A DNA stretch of 64,000 nucleotides from Mugil cephalus (GCF_022458985.1 NC_061774.1:9414616-9478615); one strand, 5' to 3'; numbered from the stretch's first letter, positions 1 through 12,526 are shown. Notes: a model not told the origin generated them from the letters alone. A program made the numbers and translations.

Positions 1-1879
1 GTTTTAACTAATGTAATGAACTGACGAGTGAGTGTTTATGGATTGTATTTCTGTTTATTCATTTTGTGTATGTATATGTACCATGGGACTAAGATCATGC
101 CACAACCTGAAACTAAGAATGTCGTATAAACTAGAAATATAATTTTTAAAAGTTAGTTGTAAGTCTGAAACTAAGTAAGAGCACATCAAGTCAAAAAAAA
201 GGTTCAATTATGTAAAATATTATCCTTCTTTGCAGTGACATTACAATTATCATAATTTGTAATATAAAATACTGACTATTACATAGATGGAATCCTAGAT
301 TAATTTGCTGGACTGATGTAGACTACAGACAGGACATTTTCTTTTACTAGTGTCTTTAAAGTGCCATCTCACTTTGTAACCAAACCCACTCTGAATGAAT
401 GACTTCACAATGCACCAACCCCAACAAACTTCATTAATGGCATCTATAGCCTATCAATTTACAGTCATCAATACTCACCCTGTATTTTATTTAATTATTT
501 TATTATTTATTTATTTATTTTGTAGAGAACAAAAATCAAAAGACAACAGATGATTATGTAAAGAATCAAATCACAACAGAGCTTTTGGCAGGTAGACAGA
601 AGCCCATTGTCCTTTCATTTGTGCTCTTATAAAATGTGTCAGATCACAGATAGGCCTCTGTGTGAGCACGGGGCCCCTGCATTGCCTGCTGCCTGCGTGT
701 ACACAATCTGCTCTCTTTTTCTACAACGATTAATCTAAATAAATCCCCGCAAATCCCTCTCCTCGCCCTCCCTTTCTGTGTTTCTGCATGTGTCCTTCAA
801 CATCACAACATGGCAGGGGGAAACAACTCAGTCAACGTGTCTTTTTTCACCCCCCTTTTTTGTCTTATCTCTTGCTGCACATCAACACTCTCATTTCTAA
901 CCTCACATGACACCCTGATTCCATCCCCAGATCCCCCTTGCACGGTTAACACCCTACATTGTTATGGCCTCAGAGAAACAATGGAGGTGGGACAGAGGGC
1001 GGAAGGATGTGGCTGAATGCCTCAGCATAAACCCATGGAAAAAAAAAAAAGGCTGCAGTCACACTTTCCGCCAGTGTTCTTTGAAAAGAAAAAGTACAAC
1101 TAGGAGTTACTGATACATCTATACTGTACTGAACAGCATTTGTAGTGAACTCTAAAGAGATGTAGTTCACATTATGTATATGTGCAGAGATCTGGGGACA
1201 GCACAGATCAGACAATGTTTAGTTGTTGAAAAGGAGTTCATTTGAATGGACATAAACCCCCAGAGGAAGTGGCTCTGCTGGTGATCTATCACAATTACTC
1301 CTTTTGTAAATTATGCGTATCGGTACTGTTGAGTTTCACAACTAGAAAATTAGGTCTAAATACAAATGGGGGCGCAAAAGTTCCACACTGACAGAGCACA
1401 TGGAGCAGACTTTCACCCTCAAATCTTTATGTTTTCAATCCTGTAGATGGGATCCAGAGTTGGATGAACTGAACTACACACGTGGTCGGTTCGTTTTTTG
1501 CCATTTACAAAGCCACAAGACCTAAGTATGACATGTCGAAGAGCCACTGAAAACATCAAAGTACACCACAAACATTCCTGATTACTGTCAAATTAGCAGT
1601 CACCATAAAAACGTTGACTTCCTGTAAAATCTCTCCAAATTAAACAAGTGCTGCTAACAATTATGATTACTCTGTGACACGACTAATATGCATGCAGCGA
1701 GAGTATAAACTTTAATCAGTAAGAGGTCGATATTACAATTCAGTATATTTACTGAAGCATGTTTACGCAATATCTTTTTTTTTATTATTTTATTTAATCG
1801 CTGCTTTTATTTTGAAGGTCAATGAGGCAGACTTCCTGTAAAGCTCCTGCTTCTTCACACAGATCTCGCTGCATAGGGA
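1..1879. other. Intergenic DNA, no gene recognised
   Basis: AT-rich sequence with short homopolymer and TTTA runs (about 485-525 and 1770-1800). The short open frames here have low-complexity translations, no recognisable domain and no convincing splice context. It probably holds distal upstream sequence of ccdc85b. Confidence 0.5.
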
Positions 1880-2656
1880 GTCACAGCCGTGGAAGTGGCG
1901 GAGGCGGACATTGTTATGTTAAGAGCCCAGCTCCAGAGGATGAGCACAGATGATGCACGTACTGTGAGCGGATAACGGGTGATTTGCGTCGTTGCGGATC
2001 TGGAGGAATGGATTATTTTTAGTGAGAGCGCTGCAGCACTGTGCCGACTTGTACCTCCAGCCAGAGGAGTTCATTCAGCCGAGGCGAGCGGAGCACAGCC
2101 TGATGAGACGATGCCAGCGACGTAAAAACCACAACATCTGCAGGGTGTGCATCCGAGGCTGTTGGATTAAGCCTCCGTGGATCGACCGGGCCTTTGTATG
2201 TAGGCCTACAGGAAAGAGGGAGAGACGGAGACGGCGAGGGGCGACTGTTGTCTTCAAAATCCTGCGAGAGGAGGAGAAATAAGGACGGCTGTATGTCCTG
2301 GAGGCCTTTGGAAAACAGCCTGCTGCTGAGAGGATGACAGATTGACGTTAATGTCGGCTTGTGGTGCATTTCCATACACGACCTCATTAACAGAAGACAT
2401 AGCAAAACAAGGGTGAAGTCATACTGAAGGAACCCCTAAATCTAAATAAAGACACCACATGTTCATGTGTCGATTTCTCTTCCTGATGCTGTGGTGATCG
2501 TATATATAACATCTGGAGCACAGATGAAGAAGACGAGGATGTGATGACTCTGTGTTGAGCACCAAATCTTGCTACATCTCAGCGCTTTTACTAGATTCTC
2601 AGGTACCCAAAGGTTTGTGTTTTTTTTCTTCTACTTGTTTTTCTTTTAAATAGAAA
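1880..2656 (+). promoter_or_regulatory. ccdc85b: Probable promoter and 5' UTR of ccdc85b
   Basis: The stretch just before the ccdc85b ATG becomes richer in CpG than the sequence to its left, especially about 1890-2280, as expected for a promoter and leader. No TATA box is obvious. A pyrimidine-rich run ending in AAATAG lies just before the ATG and could be a splice acceptor for a leader exon, but the donor was not identified. The overlapping open frames on both strands look like chance frames in GC-rich DNA. Confidence 0.35.
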
Positions 2657-3259
2657 ATGGGTAGCGAAGGTGAGATAATAAACAGAGAACTGTCAAAGAT
2701 GTCTGACGAGGATCTGCTGGCTTGCTCCAAAGAGGAGCTAGTGAGCCGGCTGCGTAAAGAGGAGTCAGACAAAATCTCAGCCCTGATCCAGCGCGGACGG
2801 CTCATCAAGGAGGTAAATAAACAGCTGCAGGGACACCTCCTCGAGATCAGGGAACTGAAAGTCATCAATCAGCGTCTTCAGGAGGAAAACGTGGAGCTGC
2901 GGGACCTGTGCTGCTTCCTGGACGACGACCGGCTCAAGGTGAAGAAGCTGGCCAGGGAATGGCAGCTGTTCGGGCACCACGCAGCCAAAGTGATGCGGGA
3001 GGACCTGGGCGGCTACTTGAAAAAGCTCGCCGACCTGGAGCGCATGCAGGACGGGCTGGTGAAGGAGAATCTGGACCTGAAGGAGCTGTGTCTGGTCCTG
3101 GAGGAGGAGTGTGTGAGCAGGAGTGACTCCAGCCCTGGGGGCTCCACCGAGCTCAATCTGCCTTGCATGGTGGCCCGGGATTTGGGGGACGGAAGCTCAA
3201 GCACAGGCAGTGTGGGAAGCCCGGACCAGCTTCACCTCGTGTGCTCACCTGATGACTGA
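2657..3259 (+). CDS. ccdc85b: Coiled-coil domain-containing protein 85B (CCDC85B/DIPA)
   Basis: Intronless 200-residue protein, very close to the length of human CCDC85B (about 202 aa). Family knowledge: CCDC85B is a small coiled-coil adaptor found in the nucleus and at cell junctions and centrosomes; it has been linked to transcriptional repression, catenin binding and hepatitis delta antigen. Visible here: an acidic start with the family-like segment SDEDLLACSKEELVSRLRKE (about residues 16-35), then a heptad-rich coiled coil to about residue 85 containing RLQEENVELRDLCCFLDDDR, a linker with REWQLFGHHAAKVMREDLG, a second coil (about 105-155), and a Ser/Gly-rich tail ending SPDD. The start is the first ATG in frame and gives the family N-terminus. 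It converges with fosl1, the same arrangement as in human 11q13. Other CCDC85 paralogues (A, C) are much longer. Confidence 0.93.
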   Translation: MGSEGEIINRELSKMSDEDLLACSKEELVSRLRKEESDKISALIQRGRLIKEVNKQLQGHLLEIRELKVINQRLQEENVELRDLCCFLDDDRLKVKKLAREWQLFGHHAAKVMREDLGGYLKKLADLERMQDGLVKENLDLKELCLVLEEECVSRSDSSPGGSTELNLPCMVARDLGDGSSSTGSVGSPDQLHLVCSPDD

Positions 3260-5264
3260 TGGCAGGTTTATTTCAGCCGCTGACACAGGAGCTCATGAGA
3301 CAAATTAAAAAAAAAAAAAGAAAAGATAAAAATATCTGAGAAAGAGTAAAAAGCAGTAGGGCCTTGTGAATGCTGCAAAAAAATGTGTGCCACTCTAGAT
3401 TTTGACAACCATACTACACACTTCAGGACTTCTCAAAGACATTTAATAGATATTTACCAGATGATAGCGTGTCTAAATTTTCAGTGTTTTTTCTAATGAC
3501 TCTAATGGAAACTCTCCTTTTTCACTGGGAAAAAAAATGGGACCAAAAAAGTGGGTCACATATATAAATTTATCTCATGCACTGGACTAGCCTACACTGG
3601 TAGACGCCTTTTTTTTCTATTGCACTGGACAACATTATCTTGGATCTTTAAATCACAGATCTAAAGATTAACTTCAATCCAGTTTTGAGCCATACTTAGT
3701 CCACTGAATTCAAATAGCACTGAACTAGGTGAGTTGTGAATACATTAAAAAAAAAGAAACTATTTGATATTAGCTTTTGCTAGACGCCCAATAATGTGTA
3801 ATATTTTATGCACTCTCTTCCTCAGGACAGGATTTGGAGTGCCATATGTGCATGATGATTGTCACAATTTCTATAGGCCTGTGAACCAGCCTGATGTGAA
3901 GACCATTCAGGTTTACCATGGGTGGGGCTGCTACTGTGCGTAATCCAACATGTGCTGGAGCCTGGGCAGAGCCGGCACACTTGTTAACATTTTGAATCAG
4001 ACATGATAGATGTCGTTGGACCTCGCTCAGAGCTGAACAAAAAGAAAAAAAAGTTTGGTCACTTTTTGTAACTGGAAACTCTTTGTATCAAACTGGAAGG
4101 TCTACGAGTTTTAATGGTTTATATTCTATTCTATTCAAGCCAGGCTGTTTAAATTCACTTGTATGATTTTTTTTTTTTTTTTTTTTTAAATGATGTTGTT
4201 GTTGATGTTCAATTAGCATATCACAGAATTTGTTTAAGTTGGCGATTGTCAGCTTTCTCTTCTGTAACTCATGCTTTGTATTTAATCTGTAACATTAGGA
4301 ATAATCCTTTCTTTATCTTGATTTATCTGTATTAACTAGCATTACTAACCAATTTCAGTTTAAGTCATAGACAATGCACAAGATTTATTTTGTTGTTAGC
4401 TGTTTATTGGTGGGCTATGCTCGTAGTGCACTGAAGAGCTTTAAATACAGTGGGTATGACACTTTGTGTTGTCCTGACCTTTATTTGCGTGTTTGACTTT
4501 GCAGAAACAAACATTTACATGACACAGATTGAAGAATTGATTCATACATTTGTTGTTTTGACCTTCATGTCTGAACCAGCATCCAGTTTGATTTATGCAC
4601 CCTTCATGTCATACAGTCAGACTTTATGGATGTTCATCAGTTTTATTTTTGGATCCCCATTTGCACAGTGTGGAGAAGTGAAGAGGGCAGTAATGCTTTT
4701 ACCCACTTAGTGATGCACAGACGTCCTTTGACAGCAGCATACACACAGATATTTTTCTCCTTCATGCTTTCGAGCTCTGAGTCCGCCCGTTTCTCTCTCA
4801 GCCTATTTTAGTAATCCAATGTTCTCTGAGCCATGGATGTATTAGCAAGAGATTCACTTCATTTCTGGAAAATGGAGTGACAGAGACCACAGTGTTCACA
4901 GTGGAGGGTCAAAGAACGGTCATTTCAGTGCGTCAGTATATGCCGCAGTAATCAAACTCCTTTACTGACTGCCACTAGTGATTACTTCCATTATTGATTT
5001 ATCTGCCAGACTTTTTCTCAATTAACTGATTAATTGTGAAGAAATTGTGAAGTATGCACGGATTGATACAATTATATCTTCAAATGCTTGTTTTTTTCTT
5101 TTTTCAGTCCAACAGTGCAAAGAAGTTGAGTTTATAGATGACAAAAAAAGAAAAATTAAGCAGTAAATCTGAACTCTTGTGAAATTAAATCCAAATTAGT
5201 TGCAGAATAATGTAATGCTGTTAGGGTTATTCTAGCATTTCGAATGTTCTGGTATTCAGAAAGC
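3260..5264. other. 3' UTR of ccdc85b and intergenic DNA
   Basis: No coding sequence recognised. The stretch just after the ccdc85b stop is probably its 3' UTR, but no clear AATAAA was found, so the transcript end is unknown. It contains A and T homopolymers (about 3307-3320 and 4169-4187). Confidence 0.4.
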
Positions 5265-5555
5265 TGCTGATTCAGCTGTGTTTTCATTTTGGAGGCTGTG
5301 GTTTGTAGTGCTACTTAATTGTGTTGTGTTTCTATTATTCTGACAACACTATGTCAGTCAGTGGGCTGGGCTAAAGAGCATTATGTTTATTTCAATGCAT
5401 TTGAACAGCACCAAAAATACATCCTTCAAAACGAACACACAGTTGAATCACCACTTTTCCTACACTGTTGTGACATGAACTGAAAATTAACAGTAGGGGA
5501 TTTATTTCAGGACTGTTATATGAGAGTGTTTTCGCTAGTGTACTTAATGATCCTC
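5265..5555. mobile_element. Palindromic MITE family, copy A (partial)
   Basis: This stretch shares long similarity with the copy at 16216-16661. Shared landmarks are TTTTGGAGGCTGTGGTTTGT, CAGTCAGTGGGC, TTGAACAGCACC followed by ATACATCCT, and AGTGTACTTAATGA near the end. The terminal TGAGTGTA is not preserved, so this copy is truncated or decayed. It lies just past the fosl1 poly(A) signal. Confidence 0.75.
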
Positions 5556-5602
5556 CTGTACTATTAATTTGACACCATGACATCTTGCGCACACTTATGT
5601 TC

Positions 5603-5608
5603 TTTATT
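5603..5608 (-). terminator. fosl1: Candidate fosl1 poly(A) signal (AATAAA)
   Basis: TTTATT on the + strand reads AATAAA on the minus strand, about 710 bp past the fosl1 stop. A T/G-containing segment follows on the minus strand. This implies a long, very AT-rich 3' UTR (about 5603-6316), which fits an unstable immediate-early type mRNA. Confidence 0.4.
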
Positions 5609-6316
5609 TTCTACAAATTAGTACAGTTTAGACAAAAGTAAGGCACTGCCCACCCAAATCAAACATTACCAAAAAATATATATATTACACTCTCAAAAAT
5701 AAATATGTTATTATAAATCTATATTAACTCCCTATGGTCCAGCCTTAGTGGTCAACAATTTGCATAGACACTATTATGATTCTTAAAGAATCCGTACAAA
5801 AATAAGGACCATTTGTTAAGTACTCAATTTCCCATTTGAGGACTATTATAAAGTATCACATGATATAACAGAAAATGTAACAAGTTACTAATATTATCTC
5901 AAATAATCAGTATTCAGCATAATTATCAGTATATAGCATTATAGATGGAGTTATCGCAGTTATTTCAAAAACTCTAACAATTCTTTATAGAATCCATTCA
6001 GCATTCAGCTTTCATAAACATAAAACATATTAAGCCCATCTTATAGCTTTTATATTAAGAAATATAAAGATTTTTATATGAAATCTAACAAGAGTGTAAC
6101 ATTCATATCCTGATAATGCCTCTAATTTGCACACTATCTAAGCAAAAAAAAAACTTTCTGAAGAGATAAAGAGAAGCAGATGTATGTAGCTTTTCAAAAG
6201 TAGTAATTATAATCATCATTATCATTCCACATTTTCCAGACATCTTTTCTGTCATACACGGCTATGACTGCATTGAAATGAACATTAGTGTTTTGCCAGA
6301 GTGGCAGGCCAGTCGA

Positions 6317-8751
6317 TCACAGTGTGAGGATGGTCGGGGAGTGCAAGGAGTGATCTGACTGGTCACCGCTGCTGCTGCTGCGGCGATGGGCTATCCCACA
6401 TGGCTGAGGGGCCTGAGACTGCTGGACATTTCCCTGATGTGAACTGTGGGACGAGGTGGAGGCGCCGGTGTCTAAAGGAGCGGAGGGATAGGTAAATACC
6501 ATACCAGCTGCGAAGGACAGTAGAGAGGGAGTAGATGTGAGAACAGGGGTGTGGAGTGACTCGGATTCAGTGGCGGCAGCTGAGGGGGTTGATGTTACGG
6601 GCTTGGTGGGGATAGATATCTTTGGTTTGGGCTTCTCCATCTTTAGTAGCCTTTTGGTTGAGGGTCCAGGTCTGCTGGGTTCCTCTGGCTCCAATTTGAT
6701 GCCTCCCAACGAGGAAATTGATGGGTTTGGGTCAGAATCTGAATCAGAGTCCACTATTTTGCAAATGGGACGGTGGGCTTCCAGGACCAGCTCGAGCTTC
6801 TCCTTCTCTTTTTGTAAATCAGCTATTTCCTTCTGCAAAAATGACTTTTCCTCCTCCAGCTGATCGGTCTCCTGCATTGAGGAAAACAGACAAATTTCAA
6901 TTCAAGTCACACCCGAATGAGGCTGTTAACTTACTTTCAGGAATTCATGTTTGGTAATTGTTCACTCACATTTTGCAGTGAATCTGTGAGCTCCCGGCGA
7001 CGAGTGCGACATTTCGCTGCTGCCAGTTTATTCCGCTCCCTTCTTATTCTGCGTCTTTCTATTTCTTCCTGCGATAACTTTAATAAGAGAGAGAAGGAAA
7101 ACTATTACAACACATGAAATAGGTTGACCTGACATTGTGCCATCTAGCTTTGAGCAAGAAACTCATTTCAAAATATCAAATTTACAGGGATTTTTTTTTG
7201 AGATTTCCCAAAGGGAACATGACACAGGAGAAACACTACCACCATGTGTTCACTCTGAGTCATCACAGTCATGACGACTGAATTATTCAAAAACGTCTGA
7301 GCTTTTGTGCCTCTGTTACACCCTAACTCTCAATTCATCTAGTGCCCTTCCCAATAATGCTGTTGATCCATCGATATTTCCCGCCCTTTAGGTGATGACT
7401 CACCCCCGGACCCCAGTGGTGACTCGGGGGTGAGTCACAAAAGTGACTTACCCCTGTGAGTCACATGACAGTCTACTTCCTGTACCATGAAATTACTACT
7501 CTGTGACGGGGATATGTGCCAATATGTGCCTGACAAAACCACAAGAAATGACACAATGTGCTGCTGACAATAAACGATAATGTTCTTAAAGGTAAAGTTT
7601 CTCTAAATTGAGCACTTAACTCTAACAGGTAATATTGCTCTTCTCACTAAAAGCAGATATGTGATCATTTCACTATGTCAACAACAGCTCAAAGTAAACA
7701 CTATCAAAGAACACAGAGAATGACACTTTGTGCCTGTCTTTAGAAAGTGAATGTTTCTTAACCATCTCAACTGTAAATTGTCCCCTTCTTCCCCATCGAG
7801 ATGGATGATCTGGTGAGCACGTCTGAAAGAGCAAGCTCAGTTGTGTCACTGACAATTACAGGATATTACACACCAGTTACACAAAAATGATTGAGCCACT
7901 GTCCACACCTCTGTATCTGTTTTCCTTCTGAGGAAACTATGAATCCCAAGGCGGCTTTAGTTTTCACTCAACCTGACAATACTCATTTTTCAAAAGTGAA
8001 AACTGAAAATGAACAATGACGTTTCCTAACAAGGACTGATTACTTACATGATCATCATTCCTGCGCCGTGTTGAAGTTGTGGCGTGTGAAGCTGCTCTTA
8101 TGACCCCTGGCCTGAGAAGATGGGGATGGGATGGTGTTGGTATGAACGGCCGCGGCCCTTGAAGGGTTGGGTAAGGAGGTACTGGTGATCGCGATGGGCC
8201 TGGTGAGTGCATGAGGGAGGGCTGGACCAACCACTGTAGGTCCTGGTTGGTGGTGATGGCATTGAGGCTTGGTACAAACTGACTGCTTCCTGCCATTGTA
8301 AATTTCTGAAACCAGAAAAATAAATAGTTTACGCATAAAACAAATTTACAGTGCTGTAACAGATCATCAATAACAGTGATCACTTATAAGACCCATTGTG
8401 TGAGGAGTAAACACTGTATAATTAAAATAAAACATTTTACACTATTTTAAAACATATCAACTTTAGTAGTTACTACACTTGATTTAACAATTTGTGTAAA
8501 CTATACAAAAATACACATATGTTGGGACACATATTATCAGTGTGACAGGTTTAATATAATGAAATTCAATTCAAAAAAACTTCTAGACTGTTTTTTACTG
8601 AGATGACCCTTCAACCTGTAGCCTAGATTAGTGAAAGCAAACCTACCTGTTCCTGTTGCGTGGTGGAAGTGCTGGTGCTTCCCAGTGATGCAGAGTCTGA
8701 CCCCGTGTACGGCGGGTTGCCTCTGCCTTGGCTCCCAAAGTTTCGGTACAT
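6317..8751 (-). CDS. fosl1: Fos-related antigen 1 (FOSL1/Fra-1), bZIP transcription factor
   Basis: Four coding exons on the minus strand: 8751-8647, 8305-8048, 7068-6970 and 6871-6317. All junctions are phase 0 and the product is 338 aa. The protein dimerises with Jun to form AP-1. Exon 1 starts MYRNFG, as in Fos proteins (human MFRDFG). Exon 2 has FVPSLNAI and LQWLVQP, both family blocks. Exon 3 carries the basic region [19 protein letters not shown] (about residues 130-148). Exon 4 carries the leucine zipper (about 150-190; [19 protein letters not shown]) followed by EAHRPICK. The C-terminus [10 protein letters not shown]...SPTILTL matches the Ser-rich Fos tail that ERK/RSK phosphorylation stabilises. 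The four-exon structure is that of FOS genes. FOSL1 fits better than FOSL2 or FOS because of length, sequence and the convergent ccdc85b neighbour. Confidence 0.95.
7256..7463. promoter_or_regulatory. fosl1: Cluster of AP-1 (TRE) sites in fosl1 intron 2
   Basis: Four perfect TGA(C/G)TCA sites lie at 7256-7262, 7396-7402, 7431-7437 and 7457-7463. One-mismatch versions occur at 7420-7426 (TGACTCG) and 7444-7450 (TGACTTA). All lie between coding exons 2 and 3. Mammalian fra-1 is known to be autoactivated by AP-1 through intronic sites (first intron), so a positive-feedback enhancer is the natural reading. Confidence 0.75.
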
Positions 8752-9141
8752 CCTTTCTGCTTCAGTAAAAAGTAAATTCAATCCAGCTGCGACTGACTGT
8801 AAGGTCTCACGGAAAGACTTTCGGGTTAAATCCTGTTTGTCAATTCAAATCAAGGGGCGAACTCCCCCTTTGCGGTAAATCGGTAGAGTCCAAACTCGAA
8901 GGTCTTCAAGGGGGGACAAGGAAGAGCACACTTCCTTGCCTGTTTTCCAAATCGCCCTTAAACTTAAAAAAATTGTTTTCAGTGTGCCCTACCGCTCTGA
9001 ATCATACACCTAGAATCGGAAGTCTGGAAATGATCGTGAGGTTGTAAACTCTTAAAGAAACACTATAGGTTTACCACGCCCCTCCGTAGTTACGGGAAAT
9101 AGTGTTGTCTGGAATCTCTCACGAATTCTACCACGTGCTCT

Positions 9142-9162
9142 TGCGTCATTACCCATATTTGG
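9142..9162 (-). promoter_or_regulatory. fosl1: SRE (CArG box) with adjacent TGCGTCA element, fosl1 promoter
   Basis: CCATATTTGG (9153-9162) is a perfect CArG box, CC(A/T)6GG, for SRF. It sits 3 bp from TGCGTCAT (9142-9149), a CRE/AP-1-like element resembling the c-fos FAP site next to its SRE. A CACGTG E-box lies at about 9132-9137. The pair is about 400 bp upstream of the fosl1 ATG. Growth-factor induction through SRF and ATF/CREB is known for FOS genes; here it is inferred. Confidence 0.7.
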
Positions 9163-10044
9163 TGAGAGTTTCCTCTCGAGACTAGAACTAGGGATTCCTC
9201 AGGCAGCTTCGCCTCATGGCATGAAACTAGTAGGTTTTCTGCCCTGCTATCAAACGCAGGGGTGGAAATACTACTACTACACTTTCCAGCGTTAAATGGA
9301 AGTGTTGTTGAAACGCCTTCATGCGATCACTCGACAAAGACTGAAAAGCTGACTGGAGAGAGTTTATCACTGCTAAAGAAATGACAATTCTAAATAAAAT
9401 CTTTTTTTTTCTTTGTCACTGCAAATCACTACATCCAGTAAGTATGGGCAGTTTATATATAATTTTATATATTAATGTCTGTAGTTATCACTACCACTAC
9501 TTGCAGTAACCACTTAAATATATTTTAACCCTCTTCTGCCTGATTAGTACACTTTTTCCCTTATGCATAACAATGACACCATATGCCAGTTTTAAATTCA
9601 GAACGGGAAACCCCACCCACATTCAAATCTAACAATTACTTGTAATTAGACTCAGTTTTTTTGAGTTAAGTTAAAAGTATGTAATGTTCAATTTGAGAAA
9701 TGATGTATATGTTGAAATGATTTGAAGTCAACACCGCATGTCATTTTAACCAAATTAAAAAATATCTTAAAGAGGAATTTACACACAACATGATTTGACC
9801 ATTCTCATCTTTCACCATAAAGCTGTGTCCTGCAAGAAAGCGATTTCTGTTATTATGAGTGTAACACATGTATTATACCTCACGTATGAATGAATTTCAA
9901 ACTGGCATATATAAACCATATATAAACTATGATGAGTTATGAAATAGAAGTACAGTTTGGTTTCATCTAGATAATTGGGTCGGAGCTTTTGGCAGTGACT
10001 CTCACTTTACAAACCACATCAGTGCGCACACATGCTTGTGGTGA

Positions 10045-10051
10045 TGAGTCA
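10045..10051. promoter_or_regulatory. AP-1 consensus TGAGTCA, distal to fosl1
   Basis: Perfect TRE heptamer about 1.3 kb upstream of the fosl1 ATG. A single 7-mer can occur by chance, so weight is low unless chromatin data agree. Confidence 0.3.
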
Positions 10052-10639
10052 GTCCAGTGGCATAAAACTGCTCAGTTATTTCACCACTCGTTTCGACGTC
10101 TGTTTTTTTACACGCAAGCACAATATAGTACCTAGTAAAGATTCAAAAAACGCCTGCTGTAAATTCGGTAAGCTTAGTCTGTCACAACAGCTGCTGACCT
10201 TGCAGTCCCCCAGGACAGAGTTCCCGGCATTGGCTGATTTGTACTAGCTGCTGACTGTCGAACAGGGTCTCATATTCCTCTCCTGGGAATAAAGACTATT
10301 GATATTTTTCAAGTAGCTAAGCTGTTTTCAAAGACAGTTACTTGTGCATTGGGAAAAAGTATATTTTTTGGAAGGAAAAGAAAATATATTGCGGATCAAT
10401 TATCCTCACTTACATACTGAGGCAATAAATTGAGGTCTTGGGCTTTTCATACTCAACTGAAACTGCCAGGGGTAGGAGACTTTAAAAGGCCTATACCTGT
10501 TGCTCCCTATCCCATTCATCTGGAACTCATGTTTCAGATTTCAGCAATATTACACCCTGTAATATTGAGGACACACATGCAAGATGTTGTGTATAATAGT
10601 ATCATGTGAGGTAAATATGGCGTAAAGGTGAGCGTCAGA

Positions 10640-10646
10640 TGACTCA
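10640..10646. promoter_or_regulatory. AP-1 consensus TGACTCA, distal to fosl1
   Basis: Second perfect distal TRE, about 1.9 kb upstream of the fosl1 ATG. Same caution as for the site at 10045. Confidence 0.3.
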
Positions 10647-11117
10647 GGCTTCAGGAATGCAGCAATGACACACTTACTTTGTACCATAGCTCTCTAATGG
10701 TGACATGTCCAAACATGTCAGCCACCATCTTTTCCCCATTCACACCTCCATTCATTCAATAGCTGCTTCTATTATCCTTGAACTTACCAGGAAATCACTG
10801 CACAATGCTCATTTGTTAGATAAATGTTTATAAAGTGGTTTGATTATTTGCACTTGAGGGGAAAGGTTTAGCTTTCTGTTTTACTCCACAGTTTCCCTCC
10901 AGAAAGTACGCTGCTTGTTGTTGAGAGTGTAAGTTTTAATTTTCAATTTGACTCCACAGTTTCCCTCCAAATCTAAATGTTGACTGGGGGAATAAAGGAA
11001 GCTTGGATTCCATTACTATTTACTCATCCTAAAACTCTCCACATGTATTCACATAACTCATCCACACCCACTCACTCGTCCCACGCACTCATCCCACTCA
11101 CACATGTGCCTCACAGG

Positions 11118-11215
11118 GCATTCAAGATTCAAAGAGTTTATTGTCACGTGCACAGAGCAGAGACATGTTACCCTGTACAATGAAATTTTTGTTTTGCCAT
11201 CCACCCAAATGCCTA
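11118..11215. repeat. Retroelement-like 3' fragment
   Basis: The segment with TTCAAGATTCAAAGAGTTTA, TTGTCACGTGCACAG and TGTACAATGAAATTTTTG resembles a very common fish repeat tail (RASTTTATTGTC...CAATGAAATT). The class could not be settled from sequence alone. Confidence 0.45.
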
Positions 11216-12163
11216 ACAATATAAAAACGACTTAAAAATAGAATTACAATAAACAAACATTCAGTATAATGCATAAAATATAAAATAACTAGTGCAAATG
11301 AGAATGGAAACTATCAACTAAAATGTAAACACAAACTGAAAAAGTGAACATTGCCTTGTATGGCATGAAGCAGTCTATGATTTTAGTCCATGATCACAGA
11401 ATCCTGTGAGCTGTTCATTACACAATTGTTGTTATTTTATTTGGTTAGCTGACTGTAATTCCCACATTTTCAGTTCACGCTTACATACCATGGTCTAGCC
11501 TAGATTATCTTAATGTGATAGTGCAGTCTCGGACATGGCAGTACTGATTGTCCCAACAATGCACATACTGTATGTATCTCAAGTCCACTATGTTCATTAT
11601 ACTGAGATGTTTACAATTAAATAAAACTTAATTAATATTAAACATTATTATAGTCTTAGTTAAACATTCTTATTATATAGTTGAGAAAATTGTCCTTCAC
11701 TGCTGAAAATTCAGAATTCTTTATTTAAAGTACAAATTTATTTATTAGCAAGAAAATGTACCCACATAGTAGAAATTACTCACACATAGCAGAATTACAA
11801 TAAGCGTAACAAATTCAGTTACTAATTACTCAAATTACTAAGGTAAAGTGGATTAGCAATTAGTGGAAACCCAATATTTCAGATAGCAAAAGTAAAAGCA
11901 TTTTAATTATGGTGCAAGCAGAAATGAAAATGAAAGTAAATGGACTACATACGTTTCTGTTCAGTCATTTTATGTTTTGTGTATACATCACCCTGTGTTT
12001 ATGCAAATTGTCACACTTAAAATTAAATTCTGAATTTCTCAAAATAAAAATAACCTATGTCTGCTTATGCCGCCTGCATCGTTTTCTCTGAACAATGCAC
12101 ATGTAACAGAATAGCAAAGTCTCTGTGACCATACTGATCTAATAAATCACTGGTAATGAATAT

Positions 12164-12526
12164 ACACTGGTCAGCCACAACATTATGACCACCTTCCTTA
12201 TACTGTGTAGGTCTCCCTTGTGCCTCCCAAACAGATCAGTTTGAGATCTAGTGAATTTTGGGGCCGGGTCAACACCTTGTGCTGTTCTTCGTGTTTTTTG
12301 TTTGTTTGTTTGTTTGTTTGTTTTTTGTTAGTTGTTCCTAAATCGTTTTTGTATATCCTGCTGCCATCAAGGAGTGTCATTGCTATGGAGTGGGGGTGTC
12401 TGGTGGGTGGTTCAAGTCCCATGAATGAAGGTCCATGAATGCCAGGTATAAACGGTTCCCACCAGAACAATGAAATGTCACAAGATGGTCAATGTTATTA
12501 ACTTCTCCTGTTGTGGCTGATGTGTA
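12164..12526. mobile_element. Non-autonomous Tc1-like element
   Basis: The left end TACACTGGTCAGCCACAACA, then TTATGACCACC, and the right end GTTGTGGCTGATGTGTA are inverted copies of the ends seen in fish Tc1-like transposons. The interior is only about 360 bp with no transposase frame. It holds a (TTTG)n run at about 12297-12327. Confidence 0.75.

Noticed and set aside
2602-2654. Possible mini-intron just before the ccdc85b ATG
   Set aside because: CAG|GTACCC and AAATAG are present, but 53 bp is too short for a typical vertebrate intron.
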